Assembly (NCBI GenBank): GCA_937899935.1
Contig: CALCOW010000467.1
Location: 1 to 9,259, forward strand
Length of the DNA: 9,259 nucleotides
Direction of reading: 5' to 3'
From: an uncultured Phycisphaerae bacterium
Lineage (GTDB): Bacteria > Planctomycetota > Phycisphaerae > Phycisphaerales > SM1A02
Of this stretch, positions 1-6,278 are shown piece after piece; position 1 is the first letter of the stretch; every line of letters starts with the position of its first letter. The notes beneath the pieces are model-generated. The model worked only from the letters and a program-made list of their open reading frames with translations. It ran no database searches and was not told where the DNA came from. A program made the translations under genes and the position numbers.

Positions 1-688
1 CAAGCGCCTCAAGAATTGTTCGTTCCATTGATCTATCACACTGATTCAATATCTCTGCAGCTGCATCAACTCCACCCAGACGCTCCATCGTCGCCGTATC
101 AATCCCCGCAAATCGTGACCTCAGACTCGTCTCTACTTCTTTGATAACCTCAGGGCTTGTTTGCTCCATAACTGCAATACGTCGAACGACCTCAATCTGA
201 ATCTCCGCTGGCAATCCAGCGAGCACAGCAGATCGATCATCGGTGCTCAGATAACTCATGATCAGAGATATAGTCTGCGGATGTTCATCCCGAACAAATG
301 TTCGAATAGTCGCTGGCTCTGCGCCATGCAAAAAAGAAAATGGTCTCTTTTCTGCTTCATCTTCAATCGAACGAAGAATGCGATCAGCTGACTCTACACC
401 AAGGGCATCAGATAACATTGACTTAACTGAGTCAATGCCGCCAGAACGGGATTGAAAACCAGCAAGTTGCACACTGTAGAATTCCTGCACAACAGATTCA
501 CTGAGTTCTCTCGGCACGTCTCGCACGGAAGCGATGGTCGCTGTAACTTGGGCAACCAACTGATCTGGTAGCTCACGCAACAACGCTGCGGATGACTCAT
601 GATCTAAAGCCAAAAGTAGAATGGCGGCCTTTTGCACACCAGTGAGATCATCACACTGCTCTGGGAGTTGTTGCTTCGGAAGTGGCAT
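1..688 (-). CDS. fliG: Flagellar motor switch protein FliG, N-terminal and middle part (runs off the left edge)
   Basis: FliG is the rotor (C-ring) protein that joins the FliF MS ring to FliM and takes torque from the stator. I translated 229 residues from the ATG at 688 to the window edge. The N-terminal FliF-binding domain opens with LTGVQKAAILLLAL at about residues 15-28. The middle domain starts near PFSFLHGAEPATIRTFV (116-132) and carries the family EHPQ motif at 135-138, followed by LAGLPAEIQIEVVRRIAVME. A GGVDAAAEILNQ helix at 205-216 precedes the missing part. FliG proteins are usually about 330-340 residues, so roughly 105 are beyond the window, including the charged stator-facing domain. 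The start lies 6 bases after the fliF stop. The nearest Shine-Dalgarno-like GGAG is about 17 bases upstream, so translation is probably coupled to fliF. The reading frame is open to the edge with no sign of damage. Confidence 0.96.
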   Translation of the reverse strand, partial: MPLPKQQLPEQCDDLTGVQKAAILLLALDHESSAALLRELPDQLVAQVTATIASVRDVPRELSESVVQEFYSVQLAGFQSRSGGIDSVKSMLSDALGVESADRILRSIEDEAEKRPFSFLHGAEPATIRTFVRDEHPQTISLIMSYLSTDDRSAVLAGLPAEIQIEVVRRIAVMEQTSPEVIKEVETSLRSRFAGIDTATMERLGGVDAAAEILNQCDRSMERTILEAL

Positions 689-694
689 GACTTT

Positions 695-2365
695 TCAGTT
701 ATTTTCTCCATCACTTACAACCCACTGACGTAAGAGTCCCGCTGCGTCGGTTGGACTCGTTCGCACGACACCTGATATCTGATCGATCATCTCTTGTCGG
801 CGAAGTGCCTCATCCTCAACTTCTACACCAATGAGCGCTGGCGTCATTGGATCAACTTCTGCGGCAACTTCGGCATCTCCACTTCCTAAAGTGACAGGAA
901 TACCCAGAAGTTCTTCTTGTGACAACTCGTCTTCTTGACGACTTGCTCGACGGACCATCATGAGCATCATTGCCATGCTGACAAGTGCTAGACCACCAAG
1001 ACCACCATACTTAATGCTGGCATCGACCATCGGACTCGCCAACCATGACCCCTGCACACTTGATGGCAATGTTGTTGCAACAGGGCCGACCTTTCCATAG
1101 TCACTTAAGAAACTCACTTCAACGGTACCCTGCATACCACCTTGCATAGCACTCGTGTCAACTAACGGTAAAACGGCGGCTTTAATCGCAACCTGTTGCT
1201 CTTGAAGAATTGGCTCTAGCTCTAATGGAGTTGGCGGATTATCCGCATCGGGATATCGTTGGTTAAATATCTCAAGTAGATGTGCCTGAGGGACACTAAT
1301 ACTCGCATTTATCTTGACCGCATAACCTCCTGCATCATGGGTCTGGCGATTTCTATTGCCGAATGCAACTGCGGAACTCGTTTCACTACTTTCATCTTCC
1401 ATAGATCGATAATTATCATTACCAACATTGATACTGAGGCTGGAGTTGGGGCGAATGCCCGCCTCAGAATGCACACTCCCTGTGCCAGAAGTAATCGTGC
1501 GAGAGGATTCTCGAACAGCGCTTCGCTTTGGATCTTCATAGGCCTGAGAATGCTCAACGACTTCACGTGTGTCAACTTGCGCATTGACGCTCACACGTAC
1601 CCCCTGAATGTAACCAAGAATATTGAGGATCGCTTCGCGCGTATGCTTTTCTCGTTCAATCTTGACTTCGAGATTACGGGTCACACTCGTCATTTCAGAG
1701 CCACGCGCCGAGCGTGAACGGCTGGTCATTGCGTCAATAACTTGAACTCGTTCAACGTCTAGGCCTGCATGAGACCCTGCCACTAGACGAGCAATAGCAT
1801 CAACACCGTCTTGAGATATTTCTGAACCAGTACTCACCACTGTGACAGATGCTGATCGAGGTCGATGGGATGTTCCAAAACCTATTGCGTCCTGATCTTC
1901 TGCAATAACAACTGTTGCAGATTGAATGCCGTTCATCTGTGCAATCATGCGAGCCAGTACATTTTGTTTGGCGATACGTTCGCGTGTCTTGAACTGACCA
2001 CGTGTCATGAAGATGCTCTCATCCTCAGCCAGTGATTCGAAATCAATTTGATCAGCTTGAATAACTTGTGATTCATTCATACGAGTGAGTACGAGTGAGC
2101 GATCATCTGCAGGAACCAAGATATCGCCTCGTGACTCTTTGTATCGAATTCCCGAACTGTCAAGATAGCTAATGGCATTCGCCTTGACTTCGGGCGTAAG
2201 ACGCAAGGGCAGTGGCACCATGTCGGGCTCACTCGCGTAAAGTCCGACCAAGAACAGTGCCATAATGAGTATCACCCCCAGCGACGCAATGAGCAGTCGA
2301 GCACTTGTAGAAAGATCGCGCATACGATCTAAGTAATTCCGCGCCGACTTCAATTGAGCCTGCAT
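695..2365 (-). CDS. fliF: Flagellar MS-ring protein FliF
   Basis: FliF forms the MS ring in the inner membrane, the platform for the export gate, rod and C-ring. I prefer the ATG at 2365 (556 residues) because GGAGG sits 8 bases before it. The ATG at 2380 would add five residues but has no Shine-Dalgarno, and the GGAGG lies inside that extension. In 556-residue numbering there is a membrane segment at about 23-43, then ring-building motifs. The YscJ/FliF signature LARMIAQMNGIQSATVVIA is at 137-155. The RBM3 halves (about 232-275 and 347-425) flank a Ser-rich, low-complexity loop, as in other FliF proteins. A second membrane helix is at about 454-471. The cytoplasmic tail ends in a FliG-binding helix pair (RRQEMIDQISGVVRTSPTDA at 522-541). 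Length is close to the usual 530-570. It lies between fliE and fliG in the standard order. Confidence 0.97.
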   Translation of the reverse strand: MQAQLKSARNYLDRMRDLSTSARLLIASLGVILIMALFLVGLYASEPDMVPLPLRLTPEVKANAISYLDSSGIRYKESRGDILVPADDRSLVLTRMNESQVIQADQIDFESLAEDESIFMTRGQFKTRERIAKQNVLARMIAQMNGIQSATVVIAEDQDAIGFGTSHRPRSASVTVVSTGSEISQDGVDAIARLVAGSHAGLDVERVQVIDAMTSRSRSARGSEMTSVTRNLEVKIEREKHTREAILNILGYIQGVRVSVNAQVDTREVVEHSQAYEDPKRSAVRESSRTITSGTGSVHSEAGIRPNSSLSINVGNDNYRSMEDESSETSSAVAFGNRNRQTHDAGGYAVKINASISVPQAHLLEIFNQRYPDADNPPTPLELEPILQEQQVAIKAAVLPLVDTSAMQGGMQGTVEVSFLSDYGKVGPVATTLPSSVQGSWLASPMVDASIKYGGLGGLALVSMAMMLMMVRRASRQEDELSQEELLGIPVTLGSGDAEVAAEVDPMTPALIGVEVEDEALRRQEMIDQISGVVRTSPTDAAGLLRQWVVSDGENN

Positions 2366-2373
2366 CGATTCGG

Positions 2374-2378
2374 CCTCC
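2374..2378 (-). promoter_or_regulatory. Ribosome binding site of fliF
   Basis: A full GGAGG on the minus strand ends 8 bases before the ATG at 2365. It decides the fliF start: the alternative ATG at 2380 overlaps this motif and has no Shine-Dalgarno of its own. Confidence 0.8.
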
Positions 2379-2402
2379 ATGCCGTGATCGGCTTTGATCT
2401 AA

Positions 2403-2424
2403 GCCTTGCTCCTTCGAGGAAGGC
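2403..2424 (-). repeat. Second inverted repeat in the fliE-fliF gap
   Basis: Two alternative pairings share the same arm. GCCTT at 2403-2407 can pair with AAGGC at 2420-2424, or CCTTC at 2411-2415 with GAAGG at 2419-2423 around a 3-base loop. No T-run follows in the direction of transcription. Function is unknown; it could affect fliF leader structure or mRNA stability. Confidence 0.4.
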
Positions 2425-2434
2425 CTCCTGTCAC

Positions 2435-2456
2435 TCAGTGCCCTCCATGGCACTGA
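2435..2456 (-). repeat. Perfect 8-bp inverted repeat just after fliE
   Basis: The arms TCAGTGCC (2435-2442) and GGCACTGA (2449-2456) are perfect complements around a 6-base loop, 12 bases downstream of the fliE stop. In the transcribed strand a run of five Ts lies on the upstream side of the hairpin, not downstream, so it is not a normal intrinsic terminator. It may be an mRNA processing or stability element that sets different levels of the fliE and fliF messages; that role is inference. Confidence 0.5.
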
Positions 2457-2468
2457 AAAAGACACACT

Positions 2469-2789
2469 CTAAACGCGCGTCTGCTTAATCTCGTCGTATG
2501 CTTCTAGTACCTTATTACGTACCTGAAGAAGCATTTTGAAGGCGGTATCAGCCTTCTGTGTTGCAATCATCACTTGCTCGATATCATCGCGTCGCCCAGC
2601 TGCAAGATCTTCCATTGCTGCTGTCGCATCTGCTTGTAACTGGTTGACCTGATCGAGCTGCCCCTGCAAGACCTGCTTGAACCCAGGACCATTGCTGTCC
2701 GTACGAGCTGGCCCAACTGGGCTCTGCCCTGGCAGCGGTCCTTTGGCCGTTGTTACTGTGTTTCCGATTAGTCCTAGTGGATCACTCAT
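2469..2789 (-). CDS. fliE: Flagellar hook-basal body complex protein FliE
   Basis: FliE is the small adaptor between the MS ring and the proximal rod, and is itself a substrate and plug-side component of the flagellar export apparatus. The 106-residue length matches the family (about 100-110). After a Pro/Gly-rich variable N-terminus (residues 1-35) comes the conserved part: FKQVLQGQLDQVNQLQADA (37-55), a central helix, and the typical C-terminal MIATQKADTAFKMLLQVRNKVLEAYDEI segment (about 74-101). The start ATG has only a weak purine stretch (GAGA) about 8 bases upstream. The gene lies 54 bases after flgC and is followed by an 88-103 base gap with inverted repeats before fliF. Confidence 0.94.
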   Translation of the reverse strand: MSDPLGLIGNTVTTAKGPLPGQSPVGPARTDSNGPGFKQVLQGQLDQVNQLQADATAAMEDLAAGRRDDIEQVMIATQKADTAFKMLLQVRNKVLEAYDEIKQTRV

Positions 2790-2843
2790 TGTTGATTCTC
2801 GTAAAAGGCTTTTAAGGGCCCAGACCTCTTCCCATCGGCAGGA

Positions 2844-3248
2844 TCACCCAATGATCTGTAGCGCGGCATTAATCATGGCTTTAGAGGCTTCAATCGCTGA
2901 GATATTGGCCTCGTACGATCGAGCTGCCTCCAGTGCATTCATCTGTTCCACAACGACCGAGACATTCGGATATCCGACGTAACCCGCCTCATCAGCCCAG
3001 GGTGATCCAGGCTCATATCGCATCTTCAAATCGCTCTGATCTAATTCAATCTCAACCACACTGACCCCTGCAGGATCACCGGTCATCGCATCACCGGCGG
3101 CCAAGATGGCTGCCCGCCGTCGATAAGGCTCATATTCACCTTTGGCATTCAATATTGTCTCTGCATTGGCAATGTTATCTGAGATAACATTCAATCGTGT
3201 GTGCTGGGCAACAAGCCCTGTTGTTGAAATGTCGAGTGCTTCAAACAT
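2844..3248 (-). CDS. flgC: Flagellar proximal rod protein FlgC
   Basis: FlgC is one of the proximal rod subunits that span the periplasm. At 134 residues it has normal length. The N-terminal rod-family motif LNVISDNIANAET is at 19-31, with the paired C-terminal helix ALEAARSYEANISAIEASKAMINAALQI at about 105-132. These two helices form the coiled rod core shared by axial proteins. The segment GSPWADEAGYVGYPNV (81-96) matches the typical FlgC 'P-A-D--GYV-YPNV' signature. A good Shine-Dalgarno GGAAG (3254-3258) lies 5 bases before the ATG. It follows flgB after 40 bases and is surely co-transcribed. As a rod protein it is exported by the flagellar type III system and has no cleaved signal peptide. 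Confidence 0.96.
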   Translation of the reverse strand: MFEALDISTTGLVAQHTRLNVISDNIANAETILNAKGEYEPYRRRAAILAAGDAMTGDPAGVSVVEIELDQSDLKMRYEPGSPWADEAGYVGYPNVSVVVEQMNALEAARSYEANISAIEASKAMINAALQIIG

Positions 3249-3253
3249 GATTG

Positions 3254-3258
3254 CTTCC
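3254..3258 (-). promoter_or_regulatory. Ribosome binding site of flgC
   Basis: GGAAG on the minus strand, 5 bases before the flgC ATG at 3248. It confirms that start. Confidence 0.65.
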
Positions 3259-3288
3259 GTGCTCTTTTATACTTAGATCTTCATCCAA

Positions 3289-3723
3289 TCAGACCCGTTC
3301 AGAAATAGCTGTATGGAGTATGTCAAATCGATTTCGAAGTAGCTGTGCTGATGCTCGAAAGGTCATAAAATTCTTGACTAAATCCTGCATAGTGCGTTCG
3401 AGACTTCGGTCATTTTTATCGTGAAAGAGAATATTCTGTGAGGTCACTTCAGGATGAACCTTCAAACCACCTTCAACGAACTCAACCTGACGAGAATCGG
3501 CTGGACGCAGTAAAACATCAGCATTGGCTGTTCCATCCCGTCTCTGATCAATTGCATCAGCTAATTGACCTTGAAATGCTTCTACCGAGAGATCCTTCGC
3601 TTGGTATCCGGGCGTCGACAAATTTGCGATGTTGCTAGCAATCAACTCATGGCGAGCGGCAGTGAACTGGACTGTTCTTTCCAAGACATCCAATCCCATC
3701 GAGTTTGTCACACCATTAATCAT
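3289..3723 (-). CDS. flgB: Flagellar proximal rod protein FlgB
   Basis: FlgB is a proximal rod subunit next to FliE and FlgC. The frame is open back to a TTG at 3744, but I choose the ATG at 3723 (144 residues). The resulting N-terminus has the usual FlgB length, and the predicted sigma-54 transcription start (about 3743) lies downstream of that TTG. The rod-family motif ELIASNIANLSTPGYQAKDL is at about residues 26-45 in this numbering. The C-terminal part has NILFHDKNDRSLERTMQDLV, matching the family's 'FHDGNNRS-E-EM' signature, and ends in the typical LRNRFDILHTAISER helix. There is only a weak GAG-type Shine-Dalgarno before the ATG. It is the first structural gene after the regulator and probably the first gene of its own transcript. 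Confidence 0.95.
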   Translation of the reverse strand: MINGVTNSMGLDVLERTVQFTAARHELIASNIANLSTPGYQAKDLSVEAFQGQLADAIDQRRDGTANADVLLRPADSRQVEFVEGGLKVHPEVTSQNILFHDKNDRSLERTMQDLVKNFMTFRASAQLLRNRFDILHTAISERV

Positions 3724-3753
3724 TTTATTTCTCAACCACTGCAATCTAATGTG

Positions 3754-3769
3754 AGCAAATGGCGCTCCG
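3754..3769 (-). promoter_or_regulatory. Candidate sigma-54 (-24/-12) promoter of flgB
   Basis: The minus strand reads CGGAGCG-CCAT-TTGCT. Against the consensus TGGCACG-N4-TTGCW it keeps the invariant GG and GC dinucleotides with the exact 10-base spacing, the CG of the -24 box and the whole TTGCT of the -12 box; three positions differ. The predicted transcription start is about 3743, giving a 20-base leader before the flgB ATG at 3723. The position, right behind a sigma-54 activator gene and before rod genes, supports the call. Not verified by mapping. Confidence 0.65.
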
Positions 3770-3812
3770 AGCCATCGAACGAGGACTGAAACCCGTCATG
3801 ATGCCATGAGAG

Positions 3813-3827
3813 GCGCAACGGTTGCGC
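3813..3827. promoter_or_regulatory. Candidate activator-binding dyad 1 (GCGCA-N5-TGCGC)
   Basis: An inverted repeat with half-sites GCGCA (3813-3817) and TGCGC (3823-3827), 5 bases apart. Its centre is at about -77 relative to the predicted flgB sigma-54 start. Together with the second copy it looks like an upstream enhancer for an NtrC-type activator. The binding protein is inferred, most simply the adjacent response regulator. Confidence 0.5.
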
Positions 3828-3849
3828 TAGGCGCAGCCCATGCGCCTAG
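3827..3849. promoter_or_regulatory. Candidate activator-binding dyad 2, with extended perfect arms
   Basis: The core GCGCA (3831-3835)-N5-TGCGC (3841-3845) repeats the geometry of dyad 1 exactly, 18 bp away centre to centre and at about -95 from the predicted flgB start. The arms extend to 9 bp (CTAGGCGCA / TGCGCCTAG) and touch the regulator's stop codon. As RNA it would form a hairpin directly after the regulator gene, but no T-run follows, so a plain intrinsic terminator is less likely than an enhancer site or a 3' stability hairpin. Confidence 0.5.
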
Positions 3850-5316
3850 CTAGAGATTTTGCTCAACGACCTGCATCTCCTTCCACTTCTTCAGCTTGAG
3901 ACCCAGAGTACGCACGCCGATACCCAGGGCCGAGGCCGTGCGTTGTCGATGCCCATCGTGCTTTCGCAGCGTAGCCACAATGGCATCGCGTTCGATCTGT
4001 TCGAGTGTGATGTCGCCCGCACAAACAAGATGCTCGTTCACGGTCCAATACGAGCCATCTATGACTGGAATATTGTGAACGCCAACTGCTGTTGGCTTTG
4101 TCTCAATTGATACACCGATACGATGATCGCCACTTGATCGAAGCCACGGAGATATGAGCGCGTCTGTGATGACATCTCCACTTGCAAGGACCGCTGCTCG
4201 CTCGCAAACATTCTGAAGTTCTCGTACGTTGCCCGGCCAAGCGTACTGAACTAATCGCTGAAGAGCCTCGGACTCAAATTGTTTAACCTGACTGCCTTCA
4301 CGCTGCGCAACTTGCTGTAGAAAATGAACTGCAAGTGATGAGATATCTTCCGTGTGCTCTCGCAGTGGTGGCATGCGCATAGGCAGAACGTTCAGTCGGT
4401 AGTAAAGGTCTTCTCGAAAACTACCTTTCTGGACTTCTAATTCTAAATCGCGGTTTGATGTTGCAATAACTCTTACATCTACTGAACGACTGGTACTTGA
4501 TCCCACTCGCTCAAATGCCTGCTCTTGCAAAACACGCAACAGTTTTGCCTGTAGCTCGGGGGCAATTTCACTAATTTCATCGAGAAGTAACGTGCCACCA
4601 TCGGCGAGTTCGAATCGACCCTTACGAAGCTTTTCAGCGCCAGTGAATGCTCCTCGCTCATGTCCAAAGAGTTCAGACTCTAATAGCGTCGATGAAAGTG
4701 CCGCACAGTTCAGAGCGAGAAAGGGACCCTTCATACGTGGGCTCTGTTCATGGATCGAACGAGCCGCAACCTCTTTACCTGAACCAGATTCACCACACAA
4801 CAGAACCGTTGCATGACTCGATGCTATCTTGGCAATCTCTTGCCTTATTGACTGCATAATGGTGCCATCACCTACCAAGGCATGAGCAGGCAAGAGCGCT
4901 GGATTGGATGCCTGCGACATAGATGCACGCAGTATCTGATTTTCCTTTAACAAACGACTATGCTCGATGGCTCGTTCAACGGTTTGTAGCAATATATCGC
5001 CACTAAATGGCTTCGTCAGATAATCGTATGCCCCGCGTTTCATCGCCTCGACCGCAGTTTCGATAGTGCCATAGGCGGTCATCACCACGACAGGAACCTG
5101 ATCGTCAATTGGCACAATACCGTCTAGCAAACCCAGGCCATCCATCTCTGGCATTTGCAGATCAGTCACAATCGCGTCAAATGTTCTTTGTGAAACACGC
5201 TGTAGAGCAGCTGCCCCATTGACAGCTGTCACCACCGTGTGGCCTTTTTGAGAAAGGGTGCTGGCCACACTATCACGCATCATTTCCTTGTCATCAACAA
5301 CGAGAATAGTACTCAC
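3850..5316 (-). CDS. NtrC-family sigma-54-dependent response regulator (FlrC/FleR/FlgR type)
   Basis: This is an enhancer-binding transcription activator that opens sigma-54 promoters after phosphorylation by its kinase. The 488 residues form three domains. The receiver (1-115) has acidic pair D8/D9, phospho-acceptor D52, T80 and K102. The AAA+ domain (about 148-375) has Walker A GESGSGKE (175-182), the sigma-54 contact loop GAFTGA (222-227), Walker B GTLLLDE (241-247), arginine-finger region REDLYYRL (301-308) and WPGNVREL (360-367). A Fis-type DNA-binding helix-turn-helix is at about 437-478, after a linker of about 45 residues. All key residues are intact. The start is GTG, overlapping the kinase stop as GTGA, with GGAG 8 bases before it. 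Its neighbours make a flagellar role near certain; the closest named relatives by context are FlrC, FleR and FlgR. The flgB promoter region just downstream is its most likely target. Confidence 0.96.
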   Translation of the reverse strand: MSTILVVDDKEMMRDSVASTLSQKGHTVVTAVNGAAALQRVSQRTFDAIVTDLQMPEMDGLGLLDGIVPIDDQVPVVVMTAYGTIETAVEAMKRGAYDYLTKPFSGDILLQTVERAIEHSRLLKENQILRASMSQASNPALLPAHALVGDGTIMQSIRQEIAKIASSHATVLLCGESGSGKEVAARSIHEQSPRMKGPFLALNCAALSSTLLESELFGHERGAFTGAEKLRKGRFELADGGTLLLDEISEIAPELQAKLLRVLQEQAFERVGSSTSRSVDVRVIATSNRDLELEVQKGSFREDLYYRLNVLPMRMPPLREHTEDISSLAVHFLQQVAQREGSQVKQFESEALQRLVQYAWPGNVRELQNVCERAAVLASGDVITDALISPWLRSSGDHRIGVSIETKPTAVGVHNIPVIDGSYWTVNEHLVCAGDITLEQIERDAIVATLRKHDGHRQRTASALGIGVRTLGLKLKKWKEMQVVEQNL

Positions 5317-6269
5317 AGATTTTTCTCCGTGTCGTGAAGAGCTAATGCCGTGTCATGCCGCCCGATCACTTGATCAGAGGAGAGAGAACTTCCAGTTGCA
5401 ACTCCTTCTGGCGGAAGACAGAGTTCAATTCGGGTCCCCTTTCCCTCCTTACTACGTACCTGAACATGACCACCATGTGCATCAACGATGCGATGCACAA
5501 TCGCAAGTCCCAAACCAGTTCCTGTTGCTCTAGTTGTAAAAAATGGATTAAAGATGCGCCCAAGTGCTTTTGCTGGTATACCTCCCCCATGATCTTCAAC
5601 CGCAATAACAACACGATCCATTCGCTGGCCATTCGCAACGCGCATTGGCGCACAAAATACTTCCAAGTGAACGACCGGCTCCTCTAGATGAGCTGCTGCA
5701 CTCGCCTCGACAGCATTACGAAGCACATTAGAGATGGCTTGGACTAACAACCCAGAATCTGCCATTATCAAGTGATCATCAATCGACTGCAGAACAATCA
5801 CTTCATGATGACTTAAGAGCCCTTCGCAATTTGCCAAAACACGTGCGATAAGCTCATCACTTTGCGTTTGATCAACACGAAGAGATGACTCTCTAGCGAA
5901 CAATAAAATGTCTCGCACAATAGCATCTAAACCAGTAACAGCTCGATCAATCTTCTTGCATATTTTATTTTGCTCACCTGTCGCAGCCTCATCATTCGCG
6001 AGCAACTGAACATAAAGTCGAATTGACCCAAGTGGATTTCTGATTTCATGAGCTATACCGGCTGCCATTTCGCCTAGCGCTGCAAGATCACGGGAGCGAC
6101 GAAGCTGTTCATTTGCTTCAGCAAGTTCACTTTTGAGATGTGCCACTTCCGTTTGCAACGTTCCGTGCGTCGACTCAAGTCGCTCAGTAGCCAATGTCAC
6201 TGAGCGCATCAATTCACGCAGTTCCTCAACTGTAGTTGCTCTTTCCGGCTGTGTTTCGGCTGTTGCCAT
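5313..6269 (-). CDS. Soluble sensor histidine kinase (FlrB/FleS/FlgS type)
   Basis: This is the probable partner kinase of the adjacent sigma-54 regulator. I choose the ATG at 6269 (318 residues): it has GAGGG 4 bases upstream and lies 7 bases after the upstream stop. The ATG at 6326 would overlap the previous gene by about 50 bases. There is no membrane segment or signal peptide, so it acts in the cytoplasm. Residues about 10-58 look like a coiled coil (ERLESTHGTLQTEVAHLKSE) and no PAS domain is evident. The dimerisation/phospho-acceptor motif GIAHEIRNPLG holds H74. The ATPase domain has the N box QAISNVLRNAVEA (177-189), G1 EDHGGGIP (225-232), F box NPFFTT (241-246) and G2 GTGLGLAI (250-257). 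All catalytic motifs are present. Its last codons overlap the regulator start, so the two are made together. What it senses cannot be read from sequence; FlgS and FlrB relatives respond to flagellar assembly state. Confidence 0.95.
   Translation of the reverse strand: MATAETQPERATTVEELRELMRSVTLATERLESTHGTLQTEVAHLKSELAEANEQLRRSRDLAALGEMAAGIAHEIRNPLGSIRLYVQLLANDEAATGEQNKICKKIDRAVTGLDAIVRDILLFARESSLRVDQTQSDELIARVLANCEGLLSHHEVIVLQSIDDHLIMADSGLLVQAISNVLRNAVEASAAAHLEEPVVHLEVFCAPMRVANGQRMDRVVIAVEDHGGGIPAKALGRIFNPFFTTRATGTGLGLAIVHRIVDAHGGHVQVRSKEGKGTRIELCLPPEGVATGSSLSSDQVIGRHDTALALHDTEKNL
5325..5328 (-). promoter_or_regulatory. Ribosome binding site of the response regulator
   Basis: GGAG on the minus strand lies 8 bases before the GTG at 5316, inside the end of the kinase gene. 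It supports the GTG start and the 4-base GTGA overlap. Confidence 0.65.
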
Positions 6270-6273
6270 TAGT

Positions 6274-6278
6274 CCCTC
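6274..6278 (-). promoter_or_regulatory. Ribosome binding site of the kinase
   Basis: GAGGG on the minus strand lies 4 bases before the ATG at 6269, overlapping the end of the flgN-like gene. It supports starting the kinase at 6269, not 6326. Confidence 0.65.

Noticed and set aside
1280..1717. 145-codon open frame on the plus strand
   Set aside because: It lies antisense inside fliF, with no family features or ribosome binding site that I can see; a shadow frame.
2385..2392. GCCGATCA, resembling the sigma-28 -10 box (GCCGATAA), upstream of fliF
   Set aside because: No TAAA lies 15 bases upstream of it, and fliF is not a typical sigma-28 target; probably chance.
2229..2465. 78-codon minus-strand frame starting in the fliE-fliF gap
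   Set aside because: It overlaps the 5' end of fliF in another frame and has an unconvincing sequence. The GGAGG nearby serves fliF.
3827..3849. Intrinsic terminator after the response regulator
   Set aside because: The stem is perfect, but no T-run follows in the direction of transcription, and the dyad geometry matches a second site next to it, so a DNA-binding site is favoured.
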